Assembly (NCBI RefSeq): GCF_000935125.1 | Contig: NZ_JRKI01000003.1 | Span: 434,001-498,000 of the forward strand | DNA: 64,000 nucleotides | DNA from: Streptomyces natalensis ATCC 27448 | GTDB lineage: Bacteria; Actinomycetota; Actinomycetes; Streptomycetales; Streptomycetaceae | Direction: 5' to 3' | Translations under genes and position numbers: made by a program | Notes under the pieces: generated by a model | Database searches by the model: none | Seen by the model: only the letters and a program-made list of their open reading frames with translations | What the model was told of the DNA's origin: nothing | In this document: piece after piece, positions 18,001 through 27,703 of the stretch | How the letters are laid out: each line of letters opens with the position of its first letter | Numbering within the stretch: the stretch's first letter is position 1

Positions 18001-19227
18001 ATGAACGGCTCGGCGAAGGGCTCGGCGGACGGCCGGACCGGCGGTGCCGCGGGCGGTTCCGCGGGCGGCCCGTCGGGCGGGTCGCTGGGCGGCTCGATCC
18101 GGCTCGGACAGGTGGTCGGGGTGCCGCTGCGGATGCACTGGAGCGTGCCGCTGCTGGTGGTCCTCTTCGCGTACGGGCTCGGCCGCCGCACCCTGCCCGT
18201 GTGGACCCCCGGGCGCCCGGCCGTCGTCTACGCGGTGGCCGGTGTCGCGGGCGCCGCCCTGCTCATGGGCAGCCTGGTGCTGCACGAGACGGCACACGCC
18301 GCCACCGCCCGGCGCCAGCAGATCTCGGTCGAGGACGTGACGCTGTGGGCGCTGGGCGGGATGACCCGGATGGGGCGGCCCAAGACCGCCGCGGCGGCCT
18401 TCCTCGTGGCCATCGTCGGGCCGCTCACCAGCCTCGTCCTCGGCGGCGCCGCCCTGGGCGCGGGCATCGGACTGCACGTCCTGGGCGGCTGGGCCGAGAT
18501 CCCCGCCGTCGTCCTGCTCTGGCTCGGCTGGGCCAATCTCTTCCTCGGCCTGTTCAACCTCCTGCCGGCCGTACCGCTCGACGGCGGCCGGGTGCTCCAG
18601 GCGCTGCTGTGGTGGCGCATGAAGGACCGGGACCGCGCCGATCTGACCGCCTCCCGGGGCGGCCAGGTCACCGGGGTGCTGATGGCGGGCGCCGGCTGGG
18701 TGCTCCTGCTGCGCGGGGCGCCGGTCGGCCTGTGGATCGTCTTCCTCGGCCTGTTCGTCGCGGTCGTCGCCGGCGCCGAACGCCGGCAGGCCGGCCTCCA
18801 CTCCGCGCTGCGCGGCATACAGGTCGGCGAGGCGATGACCGCCCCCGTGGCGACCGGCGCCGACTGGCTCACCATCCAGCAGTTCATCGACGAGGTGGCC
18901 GTGCACTCCCGCCACTCCGCGGTGCCGCTGATCGACTTCGAGGGGCGCCCCAGCGGCATCGTGCAGATCCGCCGGCTGGCCGGGGTCCCGGCGGACGCCC
19001 GCGCCTCCCTGCGCGTGCGCGAGGTGGCGGTCCCGCTCTCCCAGTGCGCCGTCGCCGCACCGGACGACCAACTGGCCGAGGCCCTCGACCGGGTCAGCCT
19101 GCGCACCGGGATGCGGATCCTCGTCGTCGACGCGGGGCATCTGGTCGGCATCGTCACCGGCAAGGACGTCTCCCGGATGATGCAGCGGCACAGCCTCGGC
19201 GGCGGGGCGCGGGGTGCGGAAGGGTGA
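18001..19227 (+). CDS. M50 (site-2) metalloprotease with CBS domains
   Basis: Intramembrane zinc protease, 408 residues. A Gly/Ser-rich start precedes six or so membrane segments. The zinc motif is HETAH at residues 95-99 and the second site is NLLPAVPLDGGR. The C-terminal 130 residues form a CBS pair (VGEAMTAPVATG, then MRILVVDAGHLVGIVTGKDVSRM), which usually binds adenosine nucleotides. The ATG at 18001 has GGGAGG at the right distance. Its stop overlaps a possible GTG start of the PP2C gene, linking the two in an operon. Confidence 0.92.
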   Translation: MNGSAKGSADGRTGGAAGGSAGGPSGGSLGGSIRLGQVVGVPLRMHWSVPLLVVLFAYGLGRRTLPVWTPGRPAVVYAVAGVAGAALLMGSLVLHETAHAATARRQQISVEDVTLWALGGMTRMGRPKTAAAAFLVAIVGPLTSLVLGGAALGAGIGLHVLGGWAEIPAVVLLWLGWANLFLGLFNLLPAVPLDGGRVLQALLWWRMKDRDRADLTASRGGQVTGVLMAGAGWVLLLRGAPVGLWIVFLGLFVAVVAGAERRQAGLHSALRGIQVGEAMTAPVATGADWLTIQQFIDEVAVHSRHSAVPLIDFEGRPSGIVQIRRLAGVPADARASLRVREVAVPLSQCAVAAPDDQLAEALDRVSLRTGMRILVVDAGHLVGIVTGKDVSRMMQRHSLGGGARGAEG

Positions 19228-19244
19228 GGGGCGGCGATGCGGCG

Positions 19245-19991
19245 ATGCGCTATGTGACGGTGACCGCCCTCAGCCACACCGGACTGATCCGCGACCACAA
19301 CGAGGACAGCCTGGTCGCCGGCCCCTGGACGCTGTGCGGCACGGTCACCGAGAACCCCCAGACCCTGGTCTTCCCCCTCGTCCACCCGCTGGTCATCGCG
19401 GTCGCCGACGGGATGGGCGGCCAGCCCGGCGGCGAGGTGGCCAGCGAGCTGACGGTGCGTCAACTCTCGGTCCTGGGCGCCACGCTGAACTCCGAGGACG
19501 CGCTGCGCCATGCCCTGCACGTCTGCAACGAGGCGGTCTATGCGGCCGCCGAGCGCAACCCGGCCCTCACCACCATGGGCACCACCGTCGCCGGGGTCCT
19601 CGTCCTGCCCGAGACCGTCCTCGCCTTCAACGTGGGCGACAGCAAGGTCCTCAGCGCCACCCCCACCGGCCTGCACCAACTGAGCGTGGACGACAGCCCG
19701 CCGCTCGCCCCCGGCCGCCGCACCACCTCCCTGATCACCCAGTCCCTGGGCGGCGCCACCACCTTCACCCCCGTCACCCCGCACATCACCCCCACCCCCC
19801 TGTCCCTGACCGACCGCTACCTGGCCTGCACCGACGGCCTGACCGACCCGGTACCGGAGGAAGCGCTCGACGAACTGCTCCAGGCCCACGGCGGCAACAA
19901 CGGCAAAGCCGCCTTCGAACTGTGGAAGGCGGCCATCGAGGCGGGCGGCCCGGACAACATCACGCTGGCGCTGGTCGAGATCGGGGAGTGA
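19245..19991 (+). CDS. PP2C-type Ser/Thr phosphatase
   Basis: Metal-dependent protein phosphatase of 248 residues. Metal-ligand motifs appear in order: RDHNEDS near the N-terminus, VADGMGGQPGGEVAS, TTMGTTVAGVLV, CTDGLTDPV and GGPDNITLALVE. An in-frame GTG at 19224 overlapping the M50 stop could add seven residues. It probably acts with Ser/Thr kinases; a kinase gene lies 1.2 kb downstream but beyond a terminator and an opposite gene. A strong hairpin follows. Confidence 0.92.
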   Translation: MRYVTVTALSHTGLIRDHNEDSLVAGPWTLCGTVTENPQTLVFPLVHPLVIAVADGMGGQPGGEVASELTVRQLSVLGATLNSEDALRHALHVCNEAVYAAAERNPALTTMGTTVAGVLVLPETVLAFNVGDSKVLSATPTGLHQLSVDDSPPLAPGRRTTSLITQSLGGATTFTPVTPHITPTPLSLTDRYLACTDGLTDPVPEEALDELLQAHGGNNGKAAFELWKAAIEAGGPDNITLALVEIGE

Positions 19992-20020
19992 GTGCGGCGG
20001 CGCGGGCCGGGGCACGCAGC

Positions 20021-20057
20021 GGGGCCCGCCCGCGACCACTGGTCGCGAGCGGGCCCC
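20021..20057. terminator. Bidirectional terminator between PP2C and dacA-like genes
   Basis: GGGGCCCGC plus CGCGACC pair with GGTCGCG plus GCGGGCCCC around ACT, giving a long GC-rich hairpin between two convergent genes. Confidence 0.85.
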
Positions 20058-20079
20058 GTCGTTGCAGTTGCGCCGGGGG

Positions 20080-20973
20080 CTACGCCTTGAAGCCGTAGTC
20101 CATCAGCTTCTTGGCGGACGCCGTGCGGGCGGCCACCGAGGAGTCGGCGAGGACCGTGCCGATGACGGTCTTGCCGTTGCGGGTGGCGGCGAAGACCAGG
20201 CAGTACTTGGCCTCGGGACCGGAGCCGGTCTTGACGCCGATGGTGCCGGAGTAGCTGCCGAGCAGACCGTTGGTGTTGGTCCACTCCATGTTGCGGTAGC
20301 CACCGTTGCTGGTGGTGACCTTCTGCGTGGTCGACTTCGTCTTCACGACCGTACGGAAGGTGGAGTACTTCATCGCGCTGCCGGCCAGCTTCGTCAGGTC
20401 GCGCGGCGTCGAGTAGTTCGCACCCTTCCCTATGCCGTCGAACGAGTCGAAGTGGGTGTTCGTCAGGCCCAGGCTCTTGGCGGTGGAGTTCATCTGGCCG
20501 ATGAACGACTTCACCCGGGCGTCACGCGTGCTGCCGGTGCCGAACTTGTCGGCCAGCGCATAGGCCGCGTCGCAGCCGGACGGGAGCATCAGCCCGTACA
20601 GCAGCTGACGGACGGTCACCTTGTCGCCGACGATCAGCTTCGCCGACGAGGCCCAGTCGTTGTCGACGATGTAGTCGCTGTACGCCTTCTGGACCGTGAC
20701 CTTGGAATCCAGGTCGAGGTTCTTCTGCGCGAGCACCACCCGCGCAGTCATGATCTTGGTGGTGGAGCCGGTCGAGCGCCGGGTGTCCGCAGCCTTGGTG
20801 TAAAGGCTCTTGCCCGTGCCGTTGTTCATCACGAACCCGCCCGCGGCGGTGATCGTGGGCGCCGCGGCCGTGGTGGCCTGCGCCGGAGCGGCGAAGGCCC
20901 CGGCCGAGAGGACGGCGGACGCGGCGACGGCCACCGCGGTCGCGCGACGAATGCCCTTAATGCCGATTTTCAA
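20080..20973 (-). CDS. D-alanyl-D-alanine carboxypeptidase (low-molecular-weight PBP)
   Basis: Secreted serine peptidase trimming peptidoglycan stem peptides. A signal peptide (about 1-33, ending APAQA) leads to the penicillin-binding fold. The active-site motifs are S70-T-T-K73 (SxxK), an SGC triad in LMLPSGCDAAYALAD (in place of SxN) and KTG in IGVKTGSG. The start is TTG at 20973, chosen because GGAG lies eight bases upstream and no other start precedes the signal peptide. Length 297 is normal. It is transcribed divergently from the kinase gene, with 15-bp repeats in the gap. Confidence 0.93.
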   Translation of the reverse strand: MKIGIKGIRRATAVAVAASAVLSAGAFAAPAQATTAAAPTITAAGGFVMNNGTGKSLYTKAADTRRSTGSTTKIMTARVVLAQKNLDLDSKVTVQKAYSDYIVDNDWASSAKLIVGDKVTVRQLLYGLMLPSGCDAAYALADKFGTGSTRDARVKSFIGQMNSTAKSLGLTNTHFDSFDGIGKGANYSTPRDLTKLAGSAMKYSTFRTVVKTKSTTQKVTTSNGGYRNMEWTNTNGLLGSYSGTIGVKTGSGPEAKYCLVFAATRNGKTVIGTVLADSSVAARTASAKKLMDYGFKA

Positions 20974-21001
20974 TCGATTACTCCAAATACCCCTGCAGCG
21001 A

Positions 21002-21040
21002 GGTCACATGCAGTGCGGTCACATGCAGTGCGGACACATG
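21002..21040. repeat. 15-bp tandem repeat in the dacA/kinase gap
   Basis: GGTCACATGCAGTGC occurs twice in tandem (21002-21016 and 21017-21031), followed by a partial third copy GGACACATG. It lies just upstream of the carboxypeptidase start. Confidence 0.75.
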
Positions 21041-21173
21041 AGGGTGCCGCATGCTGATGAGACGCTTGGGGCGGGGCGATGGATGCGCGCTGCGCGGAGA
21101 TTTTTCACAGGAACCCGTTCTCCGTCCCGAACGTCTTCCGTCCAGTTGGCGTAGACGGCCGTGGAGGCATCGG

Positions 21174-22631
21174 GTGGAGCACCGCATATTGGGGGAGCGC
21201 TACGAGCTGGTGGAGCAGCTCGGGCAGGGGGGAATGGGCACGGTCCACCGGGCGGTCGACCACCGGCTGCGCCGCACCGTCGCCGTGAAGACCCTCTCCG
21301 CCGAGCTGGCGCTGCAACCGGAGTTCCGCTCCCGCTTCCAGCGCGAGGCGCACGCCGCGGCCGCGCTCAACCACCCCGGTGTGGCCACCGTGCACGATGT
21401 GGGCGAGGACCGCGCCGACGGCGCCGTCGAGCCGTATCTGGTGATGGAGTACGTCGAGGGCCGCACCCTGAGCCAGGTGCTGCGCGACGGGGCGATGCCC
21501 GTGGCGCAGGCCGTCGAGATCGCCGGGCAGGTGCTGGAGGCCCTGGAGCACAGCCACAAGCACGCCATCGTGCACCGCGACATCAAGCCCGGCAATGTGA
21601 TGCTGACCGCCACGGGCGCGGTCAAGGTCGTCGACTTCGGCATCGCCAAGGCGCTGAGCGAGATGGCCACCCGGCTGACCGGGACCGGCGTGGCCGTCGG
21701 CACCCCCGCCTACCTCGCCCCCGAGCAGATCAACGGCCAGGAGACCGACCACCGCACGGATCTGTACGCGGTGGGCTGCCTGCTCTACGAGCTGCTGACC
21801 GGCCGGCCCCCGTACACCGGTGACTCGCCCTTCGTCGTCATGCACCAGCATCTGGCCGCCGAACCGCTGCCGCCCTCCCGCCTGCGCCCGGAGCTGCCGC
21901 CCGCCCTGGACGCGCTGATCGGCACGGCGCTGCACAAGTCGCGCGAGGACCGGTTCGCGGATGCGTCCGCCATGAGGGCGGCCCTGGACGAGGCCGCCAC
22001 CGGGGGCGCAACCGAGGCGGCCGCTCCCGCCCCGGTACGGACGCCGACCACCGTCGAACCCGCGTCCCCCTCGCCGGCGGCGCCCTCCCCGGTCTCCCCG
22101 CCCGCGCCCCCTCCCTCCCGCCGCCTGGCCAAGGTCGTCCTGCGCCCCACCGCCGAAGGAGGCGTCGCCGTCCTCGGCTGCGTCCTCTCCCTGGCGATCT
22201 CCCGTACGGACATGATCGAGGTCGGCCGCTTCCACCAGGTCGCCCTGCTCGCCGCCGTGGCCGGGGCGCTGGCGCTGCTGTGGTCCGCCCGGCTCGCCTG
22301 CGCCGTGGCCTGGGGCCCGGTCGCCGAGGCCGTCGCGGCCTGGTCCGAACTCTCCCGCGGCTATGTCGGCTGGGACACCCACTACGTCGTGGTCGCCCTG
22401 GTCCTGGCCCTCGTCGCCGCCCTGTGCCTCGCCGCCGGCTGGCGGGACGACCGCACGGGCGGCTTCGCGCTGGTGGCGTTCTGGTTCACCGCCCTGACCT
22501 CCGTCTGGTTCTTCCTCGACGATCTGCGCAAGATCGGGGTCTTCTACGTCCTGCTGCTCGGCGTGACCCTGGCGGTGGGGGCCCAGGTCCTCAAGGCCCG
22601 TACCCGGCCGACCGGTTCCACCGCGCCGTAA
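21174..22631 (+). CDS. Ser/Thr protein kinase with C-terminal membrane region
   Basis: A 485-residue Hanks-type kinase. The kinase domain (about 8-270) has LGQGGMGTVHRAVD, VAVKTL with the ATP-binding Lys, HRDIKPGN with the catalytic Asp, and VDFGIAK followed by GTPAYLAPEQ. A Pro/Ser/Ala linker of about 60 residues then leads to five or so hydrophobic segments (LLAAVAGALALLWSARLACA and others), so the C-terminus is an integral membrane domain rather than PASTA repeats. The GTG at 21174 follows GGAGG. It is probably co-transcribed with capA. Confidence 0.92.
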   Translation: MEHRILGERYELVEQLGQGGMGTVHRAVDHRLRRTVAVKTLSAELALQPEFRSRFQREAHAAAALNHPGVATVHDVGEDRADGAVEPYLVMEYVEGRTLSQVLRDGAMPVAQAVEIAGQVLEALEHSHKHAIVHRDIKPGNVMLTATGAVKVVDFGIAKALSEMATRLTGTGVAVGTPAYLAPEQINGQETDHRTDLYAVGCLLYELLTGRPPYTGDSPFVVMHQHLAAEPLPPSRLRPELPPALDALIGTALHKSREDRFADASAMRAALDEAATGGATEAAAPAPVRTPTTVEPASPSPAAPSPVSPPAPPPSRRLAKVVLRPTAEGGVAVLGCVLSLAISRTDMIEVGRFHQVALLAAVAGALALLWSARLACAVAWGPVAEAVAAWSELSRGYVGWDTHYVVVALVLALVAALCLAAGWRDDRTGGFALVAFWFTALTSVWFFLDDLRKIGVFYVLLLGVTLAVGAQVLKARTRPTGSTAP

Positions 22632-22659
22632 TCCCAAGGACGCGCCGTAACCTGGAGAA

Positions 22660-23796
22660 ATGGACGACGGTTCGGTCACGTTGTCCCTGTGCGGCGATGT
22701 GATGCTCGGGCGCGGCGTCGACCAGATCCTTCCGCATCCGGGGGATCCGGCGCTGCGGGAGGGGTACGTCCGCGACGCCCGGGTGTATGTCGAGCTGGCG
22801 GAGGAGGCCAACGGGCCCATTCCCCGTCCCGTCGGCTTCTCCTGGCCGTGGGGCGAGGCGCGGGCGGTGCTCGATGCGGTCGCGCCCGGGGCGTGGGTGA
22901 TCAATCTGGAGACCAGCATCACGCGGCACGACACCTACGCGCCGGGGCGGGGGATCCACTACCGGATGCATCCGGCGAACCTCCCGGCTCTGGCCGCGGG
23001 CCGTCCCGATGTGTGCGTCCTGGCCAACAACCACGTCCTGGACTTCGGACCCGACGGGCTGGCGGAGACCCTCGCCACCCTGGCGGGCGGGGGGCTGCGG
23101 ACGGCGGGGGCGGGCGGGGACGCCGAGGCGGCGACGCGGCCGGGGATCGTGCCACTCGACGGCGGGCGCCGGGTGCTGGTCTTCTCGTTCGGGATGCCGT
23201 CGAGCGGGATCCCGCGGACCTGGGCCGCGACCGCACGGCGCGGCGGGGTGGCCTTCGCCGCCGGGCCGACGGACGTCGCCGCGGCCGAGGTGATCGAGCG
23301 GGTGCGGCGGGCGAAGTGGCCGGGCGATGTGGCGGTGGCCTCGGTCCACTGGGGGTCCAACTGGGGCTATGAGGTCTCCCGGGAGCAGATCGCCTTCGCC
23401 CATGCGCTCGTCAACGGCGGTGTGGACGTCGTCCACGGGCACTCCTCGCACCACCCCCGCCCGCTGGAGCTCTACCGGGGCAAGCTGATCCTCCACGGGT
23501 GCGGCGATTTCATCGACGACTACGAGGGCATCACCGGCTTCGAGCGCTACCGCGACGATCTGCGCCCGCTCTACCTCGCCACGCTGGACCCGGACACCGG
23601 CCGCCTCCACGCGCTGCGGATCGTCCCGCTCCAGGCCCGGCGGATGCGGCTGCGGCACGCCTCGTCCGCGGACCGGCAGTGGCTGCGGGCGCTCTTCGAC
23701 GAGATGGCCGAAGGCTTCCGGCCGTGCGGCGCGGCAGGGGGCCCGGACGACGCGGGGGCGGAGGGTGCGTTCACCCTCCGCCCCGCGGCGTCCTAG
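22660..23796 (+). CDS. CapA-family (poly-gamma-glutamate synthesis type) metallophosphatase-like protein
   Basis: A 378-residue protein of the CapA/PGA_cap family in the calcineurin-like superfamily. Metal-site motifs are CGDVMLGRGVD at the start, INLETSIT, VLANNHVLDFG, SVHWGSNWG and the VHGHSSHHPRPLE region. No signal peptide is seen, unlike many CapA proteins, so it may act in the cytoplasm. It starts 28 bases after the kinase stop. Confidence 0.88.
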   Translation: MDDGSVTLSLCGDVMLGRGVDQILPHPGDPALREGYVRDARVYVELAEEANGPIPRPVGFSWPWGEARAVLDAVAPGAWVINLETSITRHDTYAPGRGIHYRMHPANLPALAAGRPDVCVLANNHVLDFGPDGLAETLATLAGGGLRTAGAGGDAEAATRPGIVPLDGGRRVLVFSFGMPSSGIPRTWAATARRGGVAFAAGPTDVAAAEVIERVRRAKWPGDVAVASVHWGSNWGYEVSREQIAFAHALVNGGVDVVHGHSSHHPRPLELYRGKLILHGCGDFIDDYEGITGFERYRDDLRPLYLATLDPDTGRLHALRIVPLQARRMRLRHASSADRQWLRALFDEMAEGFRPCGAAGGPDDAGAEGAFTLRPAAS

Positions 23797-23818
23797 GTGT
23801 GTTGTCCCGGCAGGGACC

Positions 23819-24691
23819 TCAGCGGCCCGCGATGGCCTCCGCCAGCGCCAGGATCCGGCGGGCGTCCTCGACATGCAGGTTCTCGATCATCCGGCCGTCG
23901 ACGGTGACCACCCCGCGTCCCTCACGGGTGGCCAGTTCGAAGGCGTCGATGACCTTCCGGGCGTGCGCGATCTGTGCGTCCGACGGTGCGAAGACCTCGT
24001 TGCACGGGGCGACCTGCCCGGGGTGGATCAGGGTTTTGCCGTCGAAGCCGAACTGCCGCGCCTGAACGCATTCGGCCTCGAAGCCCGCCAGGTCCTTCAC
24101 GTCGTTGTAGACGCCGTCCAGGATCGCCTTGCCGGCGTCCCGGGCGCCCAGCAGTGCCAGCGACAGCCCGGTCAGCAGCGGCGCCCGGCCCGGGACGTGT
24201 TCGGCGTGCAGTTCCTTGGCCAGGTCGTTGGTGCCCATCACCAGGACGGTGAGCCGTTCGCTGGCGGCGGCCACCGCACGGGCGTCCAGCATGGCCCGCG
24301 GGGTCTCGACCATCGCCCAGATCGCCGTGTGGTCCGGGGCGCCGGCCGCCTCCAGCGCCCGTTCCACCTCCCGTACGGTCGCGGCGGAGTCCACCTTGGG
24401 CACCACGACCGCGTCCGGGCCGGCCTCGGCGGCGGCCCGCAGGTCGTCGGCGTGCCAGGCGGTGCCCGGCCCGTTGACCCGGATGGTCACCTCGCGGTGG
24501 CCGTACTCCTTCGAGGCCGCGGCGGCCGCGACCCGCTCGCGGGCCTCGGCCTTGGCGTCGGGGGCGACGGCGTCCTCCAGATCGAGGATCAGTGCATCGG
24601 CGGGAAGGGACTTGGCCTTCTCCAGGGCGCGCTCGTTGGCGCCCGGCATGTACAGGACGGAGCGGCGCGGCCGCAGGGTCGCGTCGGACAT
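23819..24691 (-). CDS. CitE/HpcH-type CoA-ester lyase
   Basis: A 290-residue TIM-barrel enzyme of the citrate lyase beta / malyl-CoA lyase family. The start SVLYMPGANERALEKAKSLPADALILDLEDAV includes the acidic magnesium ligands; IRVNGPGTAWHADDL, VVPKVDS and WAMVETPRAMLDA are typical. Substrates in the family are malyl-CoA, methylmalyl-CoA or citramalyl-CoA; which applies here cannot be told. The ATG at 24691 has GAGGAG upstream. It follows a second lyase by 19 bases, forming an operon; in Streptomyces such pairs often belong to the ethylmalonyl-CoA route, but ccr and meaA are not in this window. Confidence 0.88.
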   Translation of the reverse strand: MSDATLRPRRSVLYMPGANERALEKAKSLPADALILDLEDAVAPDAKAEARERVAAAAASKEYGHREVTIRVNGPGTAWHADDLRAAAEAGPDAVVVPKVDSAATVREVERALEAAGAPDHTAIWAMVETPRAMLDARAVAAASERLTVLVMGTNDLAKELHAEHVPGRAPLLTGLSLALLGARDAGKAILDGVYNDVKDLAGFEAECVQARQFGFDGKTLIHPGQVAPCNEVFAPSDAQIAHARKVIDAFELATREGRGVVTVDGRMIENLHVEDARRILALAEAIAGR

Positions 24692-24710
24692 GGCGTTCCT
24701 ACTCCTCGTT

Positions 24711-25772
24711 CTACCGGGGCTCGGCGGCCGCGTAGGCGTCGCGCAGCTCGGGGTCGCGGGCGGCCAGCGCATCGGCGAGCCCGATGACCACCTGGCACTG
24801 CTTGTACGTGGCGTCGTCCTGCATCTTGCCGTCGATCATCACCGCGCCGGTGCCGTCGCCCATGGCGTCGATGACCTTACGGGCCCAGGCGACCTCGGCC
24901 GGTTCCGGCGAGAAGACCTTCTTGGCGATGCCGATCTGCACCGGGTGCAGGCTCCAGGCCCCGACGCAGCCCAGCAGGAAGGCGTTGCGGAACTGGTCCT
25001 CGCAGGCGGTGGTGTCCTTGATGTCCCCGAAGGGGCCGTAGTACGGCAGGATGCCGTGCGCCGCACAGGCGTCGACCATCCGGGCCAGGGTGTAGTGCCA
25101 CAGGTCCTGCTGGAAGGTGGCGCGCGGCGCGGTGCCGTCCGGGCCGTGCGGGTCCTCCCGTACGAGATAGCCGGGGTGACCGCCGCCGACGCGGGTGGTC
25201 TTCATCCGGCGGCTGGCGGCGAGGTCGGCCGGGCCGAGCGAGATGCCCTGCATCCGCGGGCTGGCCCCGGCGATCTCCTCGACGTTGGCGACGCCGGTGG
25301 CGGTCTCCAGGATGGCGTGGACGAGGATCGGCCGCTGGACACCGGCCTTCGCCTCCAGCTGGGCGAGCAGCCGGTCGACGTAGTGGATGTCCTCGGCGCC
25401 CTCCACCTTCGGCACCATGATCACATCGAGTTTGTCGCCGATCTCGGTGACCAGCGTCAGCAGATCGTCCAGCGCCCAGGGCGAATCCAGGCTGTTGATC
25501 CGCGTCCACAGCTGGGTGTCGCCGAAGTCCGTGGCCTTGGCGATCTCCACCAGGCCCGCCCGGGCCGCCTCCTTGCGGTCGGCGGCGACGGCGTCCTCCA
25601 GATTGCCGAGCAGCACGTCCACGGTGGGGGCGATGGACGGCACCTTGGCCGCCATCTTCGCGTTGCCCGGGTCGAAGAAGTGGATCATCCGGGAGGGTCG
25701 GAACGGCACTTCCCGCACCGGCGTCGGCGCACCGACGGCCAAGGGGCGGAAGAAGTCCTTCGGAGAGCGCAT
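24711..25772 (-). CDS. Second HpcH/CitE-family CoA lyase
   Basis: A 353-residue paralogue of the downstream lyase with the longer form typical of actinobacterial malyl/beta-methylmalyl-CoA lyase-like proteins. Recognisable parts are [50 protein letters not shown] and [18 protein letters not shown]. The ATG at 25772 follows GGGAG. It is first gene of the two-gene operon; its promoter should lie in the 367-base gap upstream. Confidence 0.87.
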   Translation of the reverse strand: MRSPKDFFRPLAVGAPTPVREVPFRPSRMIHFFDPGNAKMAAKVPSIAPTVDVLLGNLEDAVAADRKEAARAGLVEIAKATDFGDTQLWTRINSLDSPWALDDLLTLVTEIGDKLDVIMVPKVEGAEDIHYVDRLLAQLEAKAGVQRPILVHAILETATGVANVEEIAGASPRMQGISLGPADLAASRRMKTTRVGGGHPGYLVREDPHGPDGTAPRATFQQDLWHYTLARMVDACAAHGILPYYGPFGDIKDTTACEDQFRNAFLLGCVGAWSLHPVQIGIAKKVFSPEPAEVAWARKVIDAMGDGTGAVMIDGKMQDDATYKQCQVVIGLADALAARDPELRDAYAAAEPR

Positions 25773-26139
25773 GCAGTCTCCCTGGTCGGATCGAGGGGTG
25801 CGGCCCGCGGGGGCGTCCGCGGCGGCCATCCGGCCCACACTCTAGGCGCGCGGGGGCCGAAAGTTACCGGGCAGTATGTGTGCCGTTGCTCACGGACGGC
25901 GAGGTGGGCGGGGGCGGGCCGCCCCGTCACCCCCACGACGGCGAACCACGTCCAGGCCGCATTGCTCGCACAGGAGGCGGGCCTGCTCGGGGACCACTGG
26001 CAACGACGAAGGGCGCCCGCCTCTTGGTGCCGTCCCGCGCACTATTCAAGTTTGACTAGACTCGCCCCACGGGCTGTACCTTCCTCCTCCCGCACCGCCG
26101 GAGCCCGCGAACAACGGCCCACCACCACAAGGAGCCCGA
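25773..26139. other. Intergenic region between divergent genes
   Basis: 367 bases with no convincing gene. The half near 26040-26060 (ACTATTCAAGTTTGACTAGA) is unusually AT-rich and contains TTGACT, so the promoter of the NTF2-like gene is probably there. The lyase operon promoter must also lie in this region. Confidence 0.4.
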
Positions 26140-26574
26140 GTGACCCTCCCCCCTCTGCCCGACACCGGCTACACCCCGACCGCCGAGGAACGCGCCGATC
26201 TGGACCGCTGGTTCGCCGCCTACGACGCCCACAGCGCCCGGCGCAACGTCGCGCGCATGGCCGATATGGCGGTGTTCCCCCTCAACCTCGTGAGCGATGA
26301 CGCGGCCGGCAACGGCCGCTCCGCGCAGTGGGACCGCGAGCAGTTCATCGCGACGATGACGCAGGTGATGGGAGACGGCAGCGAGGACATCGCCTTCGAG
26401 TCCACGCGCACGCCCGTCTTCCTCTCGCCCTCCATGGCGGTGGTCTTCACCGACTCGGCCATGACGACCGGGGGCCGCACCCAGCACCTTCGCTACGCCG
26501 ACATCCTGATCCGGCGGGACGGTACCTGGGCGTTCCAGACCATGATCCAGAGCGGCTGGGGCGACCAGCTGTAA
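26140..26574 (+). CDS. NTF2/SnoaL-like protein
   Basis: A 144-residue cone-shaped alpha+beta barrel protein of the NTF2-like superfamily, recognised by the pattern DLDRWFAAYDAHSARRNVARMADMAVFPLNLV followed by four strands and ending GTWAFQTMIQSGWGDQL. Family members are small isomerases, hydratases or ligand binders; nothing here defines a substrate. GTG at 26140 follows AAGGAG. It stands alone. Confidence 0.7.
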   Translation: MTLPPLPDTGYTPTAEERADLDRWFAAYDAHSARRNVARMADMAVFPLNLVSDDAAGNGRSAQWDREQFIATMTQVMGDGSEDIAFESTRTPVFLSPSMAVVFTDSAMTTGGRTQHLRYADILIRRDGTWAFQTMIQSGWGDQL

Positions 26575-26919
26575 CACCGTTACCCGGACCCCGGCGGCCT
26601 GGCCCACCGCCATCCACACCCTGTGGACAGCGAGTCCCGACCCCGCCCCGGCTTCGTTCATGCCTGGCCCCGACCGGACCCCGGCCCCGACCGGACCCCG
26701 GGTATCCGTTCAGCCGGAAGCGATGCACCTGCGGGTCTGACGAATGGGCTCGACGGCGTGGCTGAGGCCGATCTGTACGGGGTCGGGGGCGGCGACCGCA
26801 GGGCTCTCAGTGTGACTTCGACGGCCGGATCGCGGCCGTAGGTGAGGAGTGTCTTCGCGCCATCGCTCTGAGCGCGGCAATCAGGACGCGGGACACGTCA
26901 GAACGGCGTCCGGATCAGG
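26575..26919. other. Convergent intergenic region
   Basis: About 345 bases between the NTF2-like gene and the PadR gene. Repeated CCGGACCCCGGCCCCGACC-like runs occur near 26670-26700; no gene, RNA or clear terminator was recognised. Confidence 0.35.
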
Positions 26920-27570
26920 TCAGGTCTCTTCCCCACCTGACCCGGACGCCCCCTCCTGGAACGCCGCGAGCATCTCCGGGGACCAGGTCAGGCTGCCGTC
27001 CCGCAGTTCGCCGATCACCCCTTGCAGCCAGCGCTCCTCGGCGTCGAGGACGGTGAGCAGGTACTCGTTCTCGATCAGCGTGATGCGCGGCAGTCCGGCC
27101 GGGGCTTCGGCGGACTGGCGCTCCAGGTTGGCGCGCTGGGCGGCGAGTCGCGCCGCCCGCCGTTCCAGGATCGGCGCCACCTCGTCCGGGCTGAGCATGA
27201 GCATGTTCGACAGCGCCGCCGGGAACACGGGGAACTCCGCCTTCGGCACCGCCAGCATCTGCTCCAGCCACTCGCGGGTGACCTCCCGGCCCTCATCGGT
27301 GACCTCGTAGACGGTCCTCTCGGGGTACTGCTGGTCGCGCTCCGTCTGCCGCACGGCGATCAGCCCGCCGGCCTCCAGCCGCTCGATGGTGCGGTACAGC
27401 CCGGCCCGCTGACCGACGTTGACGACCTGTTCCTTGCCCCACTGCTTGAGCAGTTGCTGGATGCCGTACGGATGCAGCGGCCGGTGGTGCAGCAACGTCA
27501 ACACGGTCAGGCCGAGCGGCGAGCTTTTTACGGAAGCGGCGGAGGAGGCGGAGGAGGCGGCGGCGCTCAT
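26920..27570 (-). CDS. PadR-family transcriptional regulator
   Basis: A 216-residue regulator with the PadR winged helix (LGLTVLTLLHHRPLHPYGIQQLLKQWG, then GLYRTIERLEAGGLIAVRQTE and YEVTDEGREVTREWL) and a C-terminal helical dimer domain. It is divergent from a flavin monooxygenase gene, with a perfect palindrome (27592-27616) in the shared promoter region, so it probably represses both itself and the enzyme. Confidence 0.92.
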   Translation of the reverse strand: MSAAASSASSAASVKSSPLGLTVLTLLHHRPLHPYGIQQLLKQWGKEQVVNVGQRAGLYRTIERLEAGGLIAVRQTERDQQYPERTVYEVTDEGREVTREWLEQMLAVPKAEFPVFPAALSNMLMLSPDEVAPILERRAARLAAQRANLERQSAEAPAGLPRITLIENEYLLTVLDAEERWLQGVIGELRDGSLTWSPEMLAAFQEGASGSGGEET

Positions 27571-27591
27571 AGCGGCATCGTAGTCAGCCCC

Positions 27592-27616
27592 AAACTAGTT
27601 GCACTGATACTAGTTT
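27592..27616. promoter_or_regulatory. Palindromic operator, likely for PadR
   Basis: AAACTAGT and ACTAGTTT form perfect 8-base arms around a 9-base spacer, 22 bases from the PadR start and about 90 from the monooxygenase start. Confidence 0.65.
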
Positions 27617-27703
27617 CTTTGCAACTATTACCGGGGCGTCCCAACGACGCCTCCACATCCAGACGCATCCACATCCGCATGTGTGTGACCCACGGGAGGG
27701 GCT